A DNA stretch of 64,000 nucleotides from DASXMT01 sp963803065 (GTDB lineage: Bacteria > Actinomycetota > Acidimicrobiia > Acidimicrobiales > RAAP-2). The notes below the pieces were generated by a model. It was not told where the DNA came from. It ran no database searches and saw nothing but the letters and a program-made list of their open reading frames with translations. Where the stretch lies: contig CAWDKW010000004.1 of assembly GCA_963803065.1 (NCBI GenBank), positions 558,001 through 622,000 on the forward strand, given 5' to 3'. A program made the position numbers and the translations under genes. Below, piece by piece: positions 42,926-51,700 of the stretch. The stretch's first letter is position 1. Every line of letters starts with the position of its first letter.

Positions 42926-44713
42926 GTGCTTTCCGTCGATCAGATCCGCAATTTCTCCATCATCAGCCATGTCGACCATGGCAAGTCGACCCTGTCCGAC
43001 CGCATCCTGGAGCTGACCGGGGCGGTCGATCCTCGGCTCATGCGTGAGCAGTACCTCGACTCGATGGACATCGAGCGCGAGCGGGGCATCACCATCAAGG
43101 CTCAGAACGTTCGCGTGGGCTGGAAGGACCACACCCTCCACCTCATCGACACTCCCGGGCACGTCGACTTCGGTTACGAGGTCAGCCGTTCCCTGGCCGC
43201 ATGCGAGGGTGCAGTCCTCCTGGTCGACGCCTCCCAGGGGATTCAGGCCCAGACACTGGCCAACTGCTATCTGGCCATCGAGCACGACCTGGAGATCGTG
43301 GCCGTGCTCAACAAGATCGACCTCCCGGCGGCCGATCCGGAGCGGTGCGCGGCCGAGATCGAGCAAGTGCTCGGCCTGGATGCCTCCGAGATCCTCCACA
43401 TCTCGGCCAAGACGGGTGAAGGCGTCCCGGAGCTCCTCGACGCCATCGTGGCGCGCATCCCCCCGCCGTCCGGCGACGTGGACGCGCCCCTGCAGGCGCT
43501 CATCTTCGATTCGGCCTACGACCAGTACCGCGGGGTGGTCAGCTCCATCCGGGTCATGCAGGGGATGCTGGCCAAGACGGCCAGGCTGCGGTTCATGCAT
43601 GCTGGGGAGAACCACGAGATCGAGGAGATCGGTGTACGGACGCCGGTCACGGTGGCCGTCGACGAGCTCGGACCGGGCGAGGTCGGCTACCTGATCGCCG
43701 GCATCAAGGACGTGGGCGGCGCCCGCTCGGGGGAGACCATCACCACCGCCACCCACCCGGCCACCGCGCCATTGGCCGGGTACCGCGACCCCAAGCCCAT
43801 GGTCTTCTGCGGGCTCTTCCCCATTGACGGTGACGAGCTTCCCGATCTGCGGGACGCGCTGGAGAAGCTGCGCCTGAACGATGCCAGCTTCACCTACGAG
43901 CCCGAGTCCTCTCGGGCGCTCGGGTTCGGGTTCCGCTGCGGGTTCCTCGGACTGTTGCACATGGAGATCGTCCGCGAGCGACTCGAGCGTGAGTTCGACC
44001 TGTCCCTCATCGCCACCGCACCCTCGGTGGCCTATCAGGCTTACCTGACCGACGGGACCAAAGTGGACGTGGACAACCCGAGCGAGTTGCCCGAGCCGAC
44101 CCACCTCGATCATGTGGACGAGCCGATGCTGCGGGCCACGATCCTCACCCCAGCTGAGTACACCGGGACGGTCATGGAGCTGTGTCAGAGCCGGCGGGCC
44201 GAGATGGTGCGGATGGAGTACCTCTCACCCGAGCGGGTGGAGTTCATCTACACCATTCCCCTGGGCGAGGTGGTGGTGAATTTCTTCGACCAGCTGAAGA
44301 GCCGGACCAAGGGGTACGCCAGCCTCGACTACGAGCCCGACGGCTACGCCACCGCCGACCTGGTCAAGGTGGACCTCTTGATCAACCACGTCCCCGTGGA
44401 CGCCTTCTCCACCATCGTGCACAAGAGCCAAGCAGACTTCTATGGGCGACGGATGACCGAGAAGCTCCGGGAACTGATCCCTCGGCAGATGTTCGACGTG
44501 CCCATCCAGGCCGCCATCGGCGGCCGGGTCCTTTCCCGCGAGACAGTGAAGGCCCGGCGCAAGGACGTGCTGGCCAAGTGCTACGGCGGCGACATCAGCC
44601 GGAAGCGCAAGCTGCTCGAGAAGCAGAAAGAGGGCAAGAAGAAGATGAAGAACATCGGGCGGGTGGAGATCCCCCAAGAGGCCTTCGTCTCCGCCCTCCG
44701 CCTCGATGACTGA
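42926..44713 (+). CDS. lepA: Elongation factor 4
   Basis: Translational GTPase that back-translocates or remodels stalled ribosomes. G motifs: SHVDHGKST (G1, about residue 15), RGITIKAQ (G2), DTPGHVDF (G3), NKIDLP (G4) and SAKTGEG (G5). EF-G-like domains follow and the LepA-specific C-terminal domain ends KKKMKNIGRVEIPQEAFVSAL. 595 aa. GTG 42926 gives the standard N-terminus; the longer open frame upstream is not family sequence. TACGCT lies 9 bases upstream. Confidence 0.96.
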   Translation: MLSVDQIRNFSIISHVDHGKSTLSDRILELTGAVDPRLMREQYLDSMDIERERGITIKAQNVRVGWKDHTLHLIDTPGHVDFGYEVSRSLAACEGAVLLVDASQGIQAQTLANCYLAIEHDLEIVAVLNKIDLPAADPERCAAEIEQVLGLDASEILHISAKTGEGVPELLDAIVARIPPPSGDVDAPLQALIFDSAYDQYRGVVSSIRVMQGMLAKTARLRFMHAGENHEIEEIGVRTPVTVAVDELGPGEVGYLIAGIKDVGGARSGETITTATHPATAPLAGYRDPKPMVFCGLFPIDGDELPDLRDALEKLRLNDASFTYEPESSRALGFGFRCGFLGLLHMEIVRERLEREFDLSLIATAPSVAYQAYLTDGTKVDVDNPSELPEPTHLDHVDEPMLRATILTPAEYTGTVMELCQSRRAEMVRMEYLSPERVEFIYTIPLGEVVVNFFDQLKSRTKGYASLDYEPDGYATADLVKVDLLINHVPVDAFSTIVHKSQADFYGRRMTEKLRELIPRQMFDVPIQAAIGGRVLSRETVKARRKDVLAKCYGGDISRKRKLLEKQKEGKKKMKNIGRVEIPQEAFVSALRLDD

Positions 44714-44741
44714 CAGCGTCGTCGCGTCGCTAACCTCGACC

Positions 44742-45767
44742 ATGAGCTCAGCCCGCCCGGACGTCGTGTGGAGCGACCGGATCGACGAGTCAGGCTGGGT
44801 GGCCCGACGCCTGCGTCACCCGAGCGAGCACGTGGTCACATCGATCGTGCCAGACGGATTCGACGCCTACGTCCGGATCCTCCATCCAGCGTCAGGCGGC
44901 GCCGGGCGAGAAGGCTCAAAGGTCCGATGGTCCGAGATCGCCTCCTGGAGCGGGTACCCAGTGGCTGCAGACAGCCCGTTCCACGCCGTCGCCCTGCGGC
45001 TGGAGGAGACCGATGAGCCACCGCCGTGGGGGACCGGGCAAGGGCCTCGCCAGGGGAGCCTGGAGCCCGACGACGCGGTCGCGCTGGTCGACGTGCTCGG
45101 GCGCCACACCAGCACGCCGAGCCGGTGCTGGTTCTGCATCTGGGACGGCTACGGCTGGGGGGACGAGGCGCCGTTGGCGTCCCGAAGCGAGCTCGCTGGA
45201 CGGTTGGCAGACCCACCCGTACCTCCCGAGGTCCGGGACGGCCCGCGCCTGGAGCTCGCTTCGCGCAACTACTTCCTCTACTCGGGCCCGATCGAGGCCG
45301 CGTTGGCCTTTCTCGACTCCGAGGGCCAATCGCCGAACCTGTTCTGGCCCGAGGACCGGTCGTGGTGCGTGGCGACAGAGATCGCCTCTTCCTCGACGTA
45401 CGTGGGCGGATCGAGCCAGCTGAGCGATCAGCTGCTCGGAGACGAGCGGATCGAGGCGCTGGCGGCCACGGCGACCGACGCCACCTACCGGGTCGATCCG
45501 CGGGTGGCCGACCTGGTGGCGACCTCGATCGACGCTCTCCTGGCCAAGCGGCGTGTGGTCATCGATACTGCGGTCGGCATTGTCTTCGCCTCATTGGCCC
45601 GCAGTCGGCTTCGGCGCGGATCGGCCACCTTCGCCATCGCCACCGCCCGGGCCAACGGCACCGTGTCCAAGGGCAAGAGGGCCACCAGCATCCGCCAAGG
45701 CCAGGACCTTCGAGCGGCATTGGAGCCGGCACTGACCCGTGCCATCATCGACCTGGTTGGCCAATAG
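44742..45767 (+). CDS. Conserved hypothetical protein
   Basis: A 341-aa protein I do not assign to a function. The N-terminal two thirds contain VVTSIVPDGFDAYVRILHPA, VRWSEIASWSG, CWFCIWDGYGWGD, LASRNYFLYSGPIEAAL and SWCVATEIASSSTYVGGS, typical of an actinobacterial uncharacterised family. The last 90 residues (DPRVADLVATSIDALLAKRRV to the end) are an Arg-rich helical extension. ATG 44742 has TAACCT 5 bases upstream; ATG 44706, inside lepA, is the alternative. Confidence 0.7.
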   Translation: MSSARPDVVWSDRIDESGWVARRLRHPSEHVVTSIVPDGFDAYVRILHPASGGAGREGSKVRWSEIASWSGYPVAADSPFHAVALRLEETDEPPPWGTGQGPRQGSLEPDDAVALVDVLGRHTSTPSRCWFCIWDGYGWGDEAPLASRSELAGRLADPPVPPEVRDGPRLELASRNYFLYSGPIEAALAFLDSEGQSPNLFWPEDRSWCVATEIASSSTYVGGSSQLSDQLLGDERIEALAATATDATYRVDPRVADLVATSIDALLAKRRVVIDTAVGIVFASLARSRLRRGSATFAIATARANGTVSKGKRATSIRQGQDLRAALEPALTRAIIDLVGQ

Positions 45768-45793
45768 ACCAGAGATCCAAGAGAGAAGGCGAG

Positions 45794-46606
45794 ATGGCTG
45801 ACGGAGTGGTTGTTTCGTTATGGCGATACCCGCTGAAGTCCATGATGGGCGAGGACCTCAACGCTTCAGAAGTCACGTCTCACGGCCTACTCGGTGATCG
45901 TACCCTGGCCTTGGTGGACACCGAGACGGAGAAGGTCGTGAGTGCCAAGAACCCGAAGCGGTGGCCGACGATGTTCGATTGCCGGGCGGCTTTCACCACC
46001 CCGCCAGTACTCGGCGGGCCTCTCCCAGCGGTCATGGTGACGCTCCCCGACGGCGTGAACGTCAAGTCCGACGACAGCCGTTTCGACGCGCTCGCATCGG
46101 CTGCACTGGCCAGATCCGTGACCCTCGCTGCTGTGGGAACGACACCGTCACAGAGCCTGGAGGAGTACTGGCCCGACATGGCGGAGCTGGACCACCAAGA
46201 GGTAGTCACCAACGAGTCCATGCCGATCGGGATGTTCTTCGACGTCGCCACCGTCCATGTGCTGACCACGGCGACGATCGACCGCCTCCATGAGCTCTAT
46301 CCCGAGGGTCGCTTCGAGGCCAGACGCTTCCGGCCCAACATCGTCGTACGCCCTGCTGATGACGGAGCCGCATTTACCGAGACCTCATGGATCGGACGAG
46401 AACTTCGGATCGGGGACGATGTGGTACTCCAGATCACGGATCATTGCTCGCGCTGTGTCATGACGACACTCGCGCAAGGAGACCTCCCGAAGGACAGTTG
46501 GATCTTGCGCACCGCGGCACGTCACAACGATGTCCACGTAGGAGTTTATGCGGAGGTCCGTCGCACGGGGAAGGTCCGGCGAGGCGACGATGTGATCCTG
46601 AGCTGA
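45794..46606 (+). CDS. MOSC domain protein
   Basis: Molybdenum-cofactor sulfurase C-terminal (MOSC) family, 270 aa: N-terminal beta barrel with LWRYPLKSMMGEDLNASEVTSHGLLGDRTLALVD, then the MOSC core with FEARRFRPNIVV, DHCSRCVMTTLAQGDLPKD (conserved Cys) and VYAEVRRTGKVRRGDDV. Relatives bind Moco and reduce N-hydroxylated compounds or move sulfur. ATG 45794 follows GAGAGAAGG. It directly precedes the guanidine riboswitch region but is outside the riboswitch-controlled unit. Confidence 0.87.
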   Translation: MADGVVVSLWRYPLKSMMGEDLNASEVTSHGLLGDRTLALVDTETEKVVSAKNPKRWPTMFDCRAAFTTPPVLGGPLPAVMVTLPDGVNVKSDDSRFDALASAALARSVTLAAVGTTPSQSLEEYWPDMAELDHQEVVTNESMPIGMFFDVATVHVLTTATIDRLHELYPEGRFEARRFRPNIVVRPADDGAAFTETSWIGRELRIGDDVVLQITDHCSRCVMTTLAQGDLPKDSWILRTAARHNDVHVGVYAEVRRTGKVRRGDDVILS

Positions 46607-46739
46607 GCAACTCGGGTCTCGACTGCATTCGGCATTGCCACCCGGCTGCGCTTGATCGACGGTTGTTCAAACCGACATTCGCTAGAAACACGTGTGAAAC
46701 ATCTCAGCCGTATTATCCAAGCCGACTCATATGTTGAGG

Positions 46740-46848
46740 CGTGCCTAGGGTTCCGTTTCGGGTGCTGAGTGCCCGGAAGCCTGGACCGAGAGACACGGCG
46801 GGCGTGACGGATCGCTCGTTCCACGGAGGGATAAAAGCCCGGGAGAAC
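46740..46848 (+). promoter_or_regulatory. Guanidine-I riboswitch (ykkC)
   Basis: The hallmark conserved segments occur in order: CTAGGGTTCCG (46745-46755), CTGGACCGAGAGA (46781-46793) with following ACGG, and ACGGAGGGATAAAAGCCC plus GGGAGA (46823-46846). These form the guanidinium-binding pocket of the ykkC/guanidine-I class. A TATTAT -10 candidate is at 46711-46716. Downstream, AGGAG (46885-46889) precedes the GTG of the ureohydrolase, so the switch probably turns on guanidine hydrolase and urease when guanidine is present. Confidence 0.95.
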
Positions 46849-46897
46849 GGCCAATCCGGCTGGACTCCGGTCGGGTGCTATTCCAGGAGCGGCGTAC

Positions 46898-48025
46898 GTG
46901 CAAGGTGACGATCTCCACGATCGATACGGTCCGGAAGCCCGATATGCCGTGGCTGCGGAGGCGGCACTCCCGACGACGAAATGGGAAGAGGAGGTGGCGC
47001 GCGGTCTCGAATTGGGCTTGCCGGGTGCCGACTCCATTGTCGACAGGCGGATCCCGACGTTCTCCCGTGGGGAGCTTCCCCATTTTGCCGGAATCAATAC
47101 CTTTCTGAAGGCTCCATTTGTCGAGGATGTCCGAACCTGCGGCGACTACGACGTGGCGGTGGTCGGGGCGCCGTTCGACGGAGGCACGACGTACCGCTCG
47201 GGCACTCGGTTCGGGCCCCAGGGCATCCGGACCATCTCCGCCCTCTACGGCCCCTACAGCTTTGAGCTCGGAGTCGATCTTCGGGAGTCGATCACGATCG
47301 GCGACCTGGGGGACATCTTCACCATCCCGGGGAACATCGAGAAGACGTTCGACCAGATCAGCAACGCTGTCGGGCACGTCTTCTCGTCGGGGGCGTTCCC
47401 CGTCATCCTCGGCGGTGACCACTCCATCGGGTACCCCACCACCAAAGGGGTGGCCGAACACCTCGACGGAAAGTTGGGGATCATCCATTTCGACCGACAT
47501 GTCGATACCCAGGAGACCGATCTCGACGAACGAATGCACACCACCCCGTGGTTCCATGCCACCGATCTGCCCAACGTCCCCCCCGAGAACCTGGTGCAGA
47601 TCGGTATCGGGGGGTGGCAGGCGCCGCGCCCGGGCGTGAAGATCGGACGTGAGCGACAGACCACCATCATGACCGTCACCGACTGCGTCGAGATGGGCAT
47701 CGACGAAGCCGCCGAACGGGCGCTCGAGGTCGCCTGGGACGGCGCCGAGGCGGTTTGGCTGTCCTTCGATGTCGACTGCCTGGATGCCGCCTTCGTCCCC
47801 GGGACCGGTTGGCCCGAGCCGGGCGGGTTCCTGCCCCGCGAGGTGCTCAAGTTCATCCAGCTCATCGCCGAACGACCCCTGGCCGGCATCGAGGTCGTCG
47901 AGTGCTCGCCGCCCTATGACAATGCCGAGATCACCGCCCTCATCTCCGCCCGCGTCATCTGCGACACGCTCGGCTGCCTGGTGCGGGCCGGTCATCTTCC
48001 CCGGGGGGTGACGTCGTGCACCTGA
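46898..48025 (+). CDS. gdmH: Ureohydrolase, probable guanidine hydrolase (GdmH-type)
   Basis: Arginase/agmatinase-fold binuclear metal enzyme, 375 aa. Metal motifs: GGDHS (172-176), FDRHVD (198-203) and FDVDCLD (290-296). In most family members the second motif is DAHxD; Arg at 200 and the long N-terminal extension (about 75 residues before VAVVGAPFDGGTTYRSGTR) are unlike agmatinase. A guanidine-I riboswitch upstream and ureA overlapping by 10 bases make guanidine to urea plus ammonia the likely reaction. Known guanidine hydrolases need nickel, as urease does. GTG 46898 is set by AGGAG 8 bases upstream. Confidence 0.85.
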   Translation: MQGDDLHDRYGPEARYAVAAEAALPTTKWEEEVARGLELGLPGADSIVDRRIPTFSRGELPHFAGINTFLKAPFVEDVRTCGDYDVAVVGAPFDGGTTYRSGTRFGPQGIRTISALYGPYSFELGVDLRESITIGDLGDIFTIPGNIEKTFDQISNAVGHVFSSGAFPVILGGDHSIGYPTTKGVAEHLDGKLGIIHFDRHVDTQETDLDERMHTTPWFHATDLPNVPPENLVQIGIGGWQAPRPGVKIGRERQTTIMTVTDCVEMGIDEAAERALEVAWDGAEAVWLSFDVDCLDAAFVPGTGWPEPGGFLPREVLKFIQLIAERPLAGIEVVECSPPYDNAEITALISARVICDTLGCLVRAGHLPRGVTSCT

Positions 48026-48318
48026 CCCCCCACGAGGTGGACAAGCTGCTCGTCTCCCTAGCCGCCATGGTGGCCAGAGATCGTCACGCCCGCGGGGTGA
48101 AGGTGAACTACCCCGAAGCCGTGGCCATGGTGAGCAGCTTCATCCTCGAGGGTGCCCGTGATGGGCGCACGGTGAGCGACCTGATGAGCGCGGGACGAGC
48201 GGTGTTGACCCGGGACGATGTCATGGAGGGAGTCCCCGAGATGATCGATGAGATACAAGTCGAGGCCACATTCCCCGACGGGACCAAGTTGGTGACCGTG
48301 CACCAGCCGATCCCATGA
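48016..48318 (+). CDS. ureA: Urease gamma subunit
   Basis: Smallest structural subunit of the nickel urease: HLTPHEVDKLLVSLAAMVARDRHARGVKVNYPEAVAMVSSFILEGARDG and the standard end DGTKLVTVHQPI. 100 aa. GTG 48016 lies inside the end of the ureohydrolase gene (10-base overlap), which indicates tight coupling of guanidine and urea hydrolysis. Confidence 0.97.
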   Translation: MHLTPHEVDKLLVSLAAMVARDRHARGVKVNYPEAVAMVSSFILEGARDGRTVSDLMSAGRAVLTRDDVMEGVPEMIDEIQVEATFPDGTKLVTVHQPIP

Positions 48319-48626
48319 TTCCCGGCGAGGTCCTCGCCGCTGACGAGCCCATCGTCGTGAACGAGCAAAAAATCACCCGTCGGCTCCGGGTGGTCAACAC
48401 CGGTGACCGTCCGGTGCAGGTCGGGTCCCATTACCACCTGGCTGAGGCGAACCAGTCCCTCCAATTCGACCGGGATGCGGCGAGGGGCATGCACCTCGAT
48501 ATCGCGGCCGGGACCAGCCTTCGGTTCGAGCCCGGCGCCGATCGGAAGGTGACGGTCGTCCCATTCGGCGGTTCTCGGGTGGTGGCCGGTTTCTGCGGTC
48601 AGGTCGCAGGAGCGCTCGATGCTTGA
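48315..48626 (+). CDS. ureB: Urease beta subunit
   Basis: Starts MIPGEVLAADEPI, with VVNTGDRPVQVGSHYHLAEANQSLQFDR and GMHLDIAAGTSLRFEPGADRKVTVVPFGG, all diagnostic. 103 aa, separate from gamma as in most bacteria. ATG overlaps the ureA stop as ATGA and its end overlaps ureC by 8 bases. Confidence 0.97.
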   Translation: MIPGEVLAADEPIVVNEQKITRRLRVVNTGDRPVQVGSHYHLAEANQSLQFDRDAARGMHLDIAAGTSLRFEPGADRKVTVVPFGGSRVVAGFCGQVAGALDA

Positions 48627-50340
48627 GGTCGGCCGACAGCGCTACATCGACTTGTTCGGACCGACCACCGGCGATCGGATCCGCCTGGCCGACACCGACC
48701 TGGTGATCGAGATCGAAGAGGACCGCTGCGGGGGCCCCGGACGAGCCGGAGACGAGGCTGTCTTCGGCGGCGGGAAGGTGATCCGTGAGTCGATGGGCCA
48801 AGGCGGGACGACAGCGGCGGCGGGAGCGCCGGATCTGGTCATCACCGGTGTCGTCGTCGTCGACCACTGGGGCATCGTGAAGGGTGATCTCGGGATCAGG
48901 AACGGCCGCATCGCCGCATTGGGCAAGGCCGGCAATCCCGACGTGATGGACGGGGTGCACCCGGAACTCGCCATCGGCCCGGGCACGGAGATCCTGGCCG
49001 GCAACGGGATGATCCTCACTGCCGGCGCCATCGACTGCCACGTCCATCTCGTCTGCCCTCAGATCCTCGATGAAGCGTTGGCCGCCGGGATCACCACGGT
49101 GATCGGGGGTGGCACCGGGCCGGCCGAGGGGTCCAAGGCGACGACCGTCACCCCCGGGCCGTGGTTCCTTGCTCGCATGCTCGAGTCGCTCGACGGGTAT
49201 CCCGTGAACGTGGCCCTCCTGGGCAAGGGCAACACGGTGTCCGAGCCGTCGCTGTGGGAGCAGGTTCGAGCAGGGGCCGCCGGCTTCAAGCTGCATGAGG
49301 ACTGGGGCTCCACCCCCGCGGCCATCGATGCCTGCCTCCGGGTGTGTGACCAAGCGGGCACTCAGGCCGCCATCCACACGGACACCCTCAACGAGGCCGG
49401 GTTCGTGGCGTCGACGTTGGCCGCCATCGGGGGACGGACCATTCACACGTACCACACCGAAGGTGCGGGAGGAGGCCACGCGCCCGACATCATCACTGTG
49501 GCCGGGCAACCCAACGTGCTTCCCTCCTCGACCAACCCGACTCGCCCCCACACGGTGAACACCATCGACGAGCACCTGGACATGTTGATGGTGTGCCATC
49601 ACCTCAACCCGACTGTTCCCGAGGATCTGGCCTTCGCTGAGAGCCGGATCCGCCCGTCCACCATCGCCGCCGAGGACATCCTGCACGACCTCGGCGCCAT
49701 CTCCATGATCGGGTCGGACTCCCAGGCCATGGGACGCGTCGGTGAGGTCGTGCTCCGCACCTGGCAGACCGCCCACGTCATGAAGGGACGGCGCGGTGCC
49801 CTCCCTGGCGATGGCCGAGCCGACAACGGCCGAGCTCGTCGCTATGTGGCCAAGTACACCATCTGCCCGGCGGTCGCCCACGGGCTCGGCGAGGAGGTGG
49901 GATCGGTCGAGCCGGGCAAGCTCGCCGACCTGGTGCTGTACCAGCCGGCCATGTTCGGCGTGCGTCCCGCCGTGGTGATCAAGGGCGGCATGATCGCCTG
50001 GGCACAGATGGGTGACGCCAATGCGTCCATCCCCACCCCGCAGCCGGTCCTGCCCCGTCCCATGTTCGGCGCGACCCCTCTGAGCTCGGCGGCCACCTCA
50101 GTCACGTTCGTCTCGCCCGGAGCCATCGAGTCTGGCATCGGTCAGCGGTTGGCGGTCGGCAAGAAACTGGTGGCGGTGGCCGACACCCGGCAGCTGTCCA
50201 AGGCGGACATGGTCAATAACGACGCCCTCCCCGACATCAGAGTCGATCCCGATCGATTCGGCGTCACCATCGACGGCGATCTGGTCACCGAGGCACCGGT
50301 CACCACCCTGCCGATGGCCCAACGCTACTTCCTGTTCTGA
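48619..50340 (+). CDS. ureC: Urease alpha (catalytic) subunit
   Basis: Hydrolyses urea to ammonia and carbamate at a dinickel site. HVH at 141-143 (nickel ligands), carbamylated Lys224 in GFKLHEDWG, HTDTLNEAGF and HTYHTEGAGGGHAPD (nickel His), and the flap MVCHHLNP with Cys326 and His328 are all present. 573 aa, full length, starting MLEVGRQRYIDLFGPTTGDRIRL. No defects seen. Confidence 0.98.
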   Translation: MLEVGRQRYIDLFGPTTGDRIRLADTDLVIEIEEDRCGGPGRAGDEAVFGGGKVIRESMGQGGTTAAAGAPDLVITGVVVVDHWGIVKGDLGIRNGRIAALGKAGNPDVMDGVHPELAIGPGTEILAGNGMILTAGAIDCHVHLVCPQILDEALAAGITTVIGGGTGPAEGSKATTVTPGPWFLARMLESLDGYPVNVALLGKGNTVSEPSLWEQVRAGAAGFKLHEDWGSTPAAIDACLRVCDQAGTQAAIHTDTLNEAGFVASTLAAIGGRTIHTYHTEGAGGGHAPDIITVAGQPNVLPSSTNPTRPHTVNTIDEHLDMLMVCHHLNPTVPEDLAFAESRIRPSTIAAEDILHDLGAISMIGSDSQAMGRVGEVVLRTWQTAHVMKGRRGALPGDGRADNGRARRYVAKYTICPAVAHGLGEEVGSVEPGKLADLVLYQPAMFGVRPAVVIKGGMIAWAQMGDANASIPTPQPVLPRPMFGATPLSSAATSVTFVSPGAIESGIGQRLAVGKKLVAVADTRQLSKADMVNNDALPDIRVDPDRFGVTIDGDLVTEAPVTTLPMAQRYFLF

Positions 50341-50349
50341 AAGGACACC

Positions 50350-51018
50350 GTGAACAGCACACTGCTCCTGCTGGCCGATGGTCGCCTCCCGACCGGTGGC
50401 CATGTCCACTCGGGCGGCGTGGAGGCCGCCGTGTCCGAGGGGCGGATCGGCGATGTCGATGAGCTTCATGGCTACCTGGTTGGACGGCTGTGGACGGTCT
50501 GCCGGGTCGACGCCGCGTTCGCCTGGGCGGCATGCGCACAGCAGTTTCCCTTCTCCGAGCTCGACGCCGAAGCAGCGGCGCGCTGTCCGTCACCTGCTCT
50601 CCGGGGCGCCAGCCGGGCCCAGGGCCGGGGCATGGTGCGGGTCGGACGGGTGACCTGGCCGGCGGACCATCTCGAGGAGATGGACGGACTGTTCGACCAG
50701 GGCCCCATGTGGTCGGTCGCCCTCGGGGCCGTGGCCGCGGCCGCCGGCGTCGACCCAGCTGGTGCCGCCCTGGTGGCCGCTCACGCCGGCGTGGTCGCAC
50801 CGGCCTGGGCCGCCGTCCGATTGCTCGGCCTCGATCCGTTCGCCACGTCACGGGTCACGGCGGAGTTGGCCAGTGCCGTCGACGCGGTGGTCTCGGCCAC
50901 CCGTCAACTGTTCACCACCGCTTGCACACCGGACCGTTTCCCAGCCTCCGGCGGCCCACTAGCCGACATCGCCGCGGAAGCCCACGGGCATTGGGAGGTG
51001 CGTCTCTTTGCTTCATGA
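50350..51018 (+). CDS. ureF: Urease accessory protein UreF
   Basis: Helical protein that gates nickel delivery to UreC with UreD and UreG. LLADGRLPTGGHVHSGGVEAAVSEGRI is the family start (usually ...GGFAHSGGLE), and SRAQGRGMVRV fits. 222 aa. Starts at GTG 50350, 9 bases after ureC. Ala-rich and diverged in the centre but full length. Confidence 0.9.
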   Translation: MNSTLLLLADGRLPTGGHVHSGGVEAAVSEGRIGDVDELHGYLVGRLWTVCRVDAAFAWAACAQQFPFSELDAEAAARCPSPALRGASRAQGRGMVRVGRVTWPADHLEEMDGLFDQGPMWSVALGAVAAAAGVDPAGAALVAAHAGVVAPAWAAVRLLGLDPFATSRVTAELASAVDAVVSATRQLFTTACTPDRFPASGGPLADIAAEAHGHWEVRLFAS

Positions 51019-51700
51019 ACGCCATGACCACGGCGTCGACGAGCGCCGTACTCCGCCTCGAGCATCCCGGACTTCATCGGTCCGTCGAGGTCCGGCGCGG
51101 CTGGGGATAGGAGGTCCAGTCGGAAGCGGAAAGACGGCGTTGGTGGCGGCACTGTGCCGTTCGCTCTCGGCCAGGATGTCGATGGCCGTGGTCACCAACG
51201 ACATCTACACCCAAGAGGATGCCCACATCCTCCGGCGCCAGTCTCTGCTCCCTGACGAGCGAATCCTGGCGGTCGAGACCGGCTGTTGCCCCCACACCGC
51301 CATCCGTGACGACATCAGTGCCAACCTCGACGCCGTCGAGCGCCTGGAGGCATCGATCCCCGATCTGGAGCTGGTGCTCATCGAGTCCGGCGGGGACAAC
51401 CTCACCGCTACCTTCAGCTACGGATTGGTTGATGCCCAGATCTTCGTGATCGATGTGGCCGGGGGAGACAAGGTCCCCCGAAAAGGAGGCCCGGGGATCA
51501 CCCACTCAGACCTCCTGGTCATCAACAAGACCGATCTGGCCGAGCTGGTCAACGCTGATCTCGACATCATGGCCGTCGATGCCGCCGCCAAGCGGGGCGT
51601 CCGGCCCGTGGTGTTCACCAGCCTGGTCGCCGACCCCCTTGCCGTCGACGTCGCCGGCTGGCTCGAGACCCAGATGGCATGCGCGCCAACGCTGCACTAA
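51008..51700 (+). CDS. ureG: Urease accessory GTPase UreG
   Basis: SIMIBI GTPase that supplies nickel to urease: P-loop GIGGPVGSGKT, VVTNDIYTQEDAHIL, VETGCCPHTAIRDD (Cys-Pro-His metal site), ESGGDNLTATFS and NKTDLA. The frame opens at TTG 51008 behind GGGAGG and starts LHERHDHG, like the His-rich tails of UreG. However, ATG 51015 overlaps the ureF stop as ATGA and its frame has higher third-position GC for about 85 bases before a stop, so a one-base deletion near 51095 cannot be excluded. Confidence 0.93.
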   Translation: MLHERHDHGVDERRTPPRASRTSSVRRGPARLGIGGPVGSGKTALVAALCRSLSARMSMAVVTNDIYTQEDAHILRRQSLLPDERILAVETGCCPHTAIRDDISANLDAVERLEASIPDLELVLIESGGDNLTATFSYGLVDAQIFVIDVAGGDKVPRKGGPGITHSDLLVINKTDLAELVNADLDIMAVDAAAKRGVRPVVFTSLVADPLAVDVAGWLETQMACAPTLH

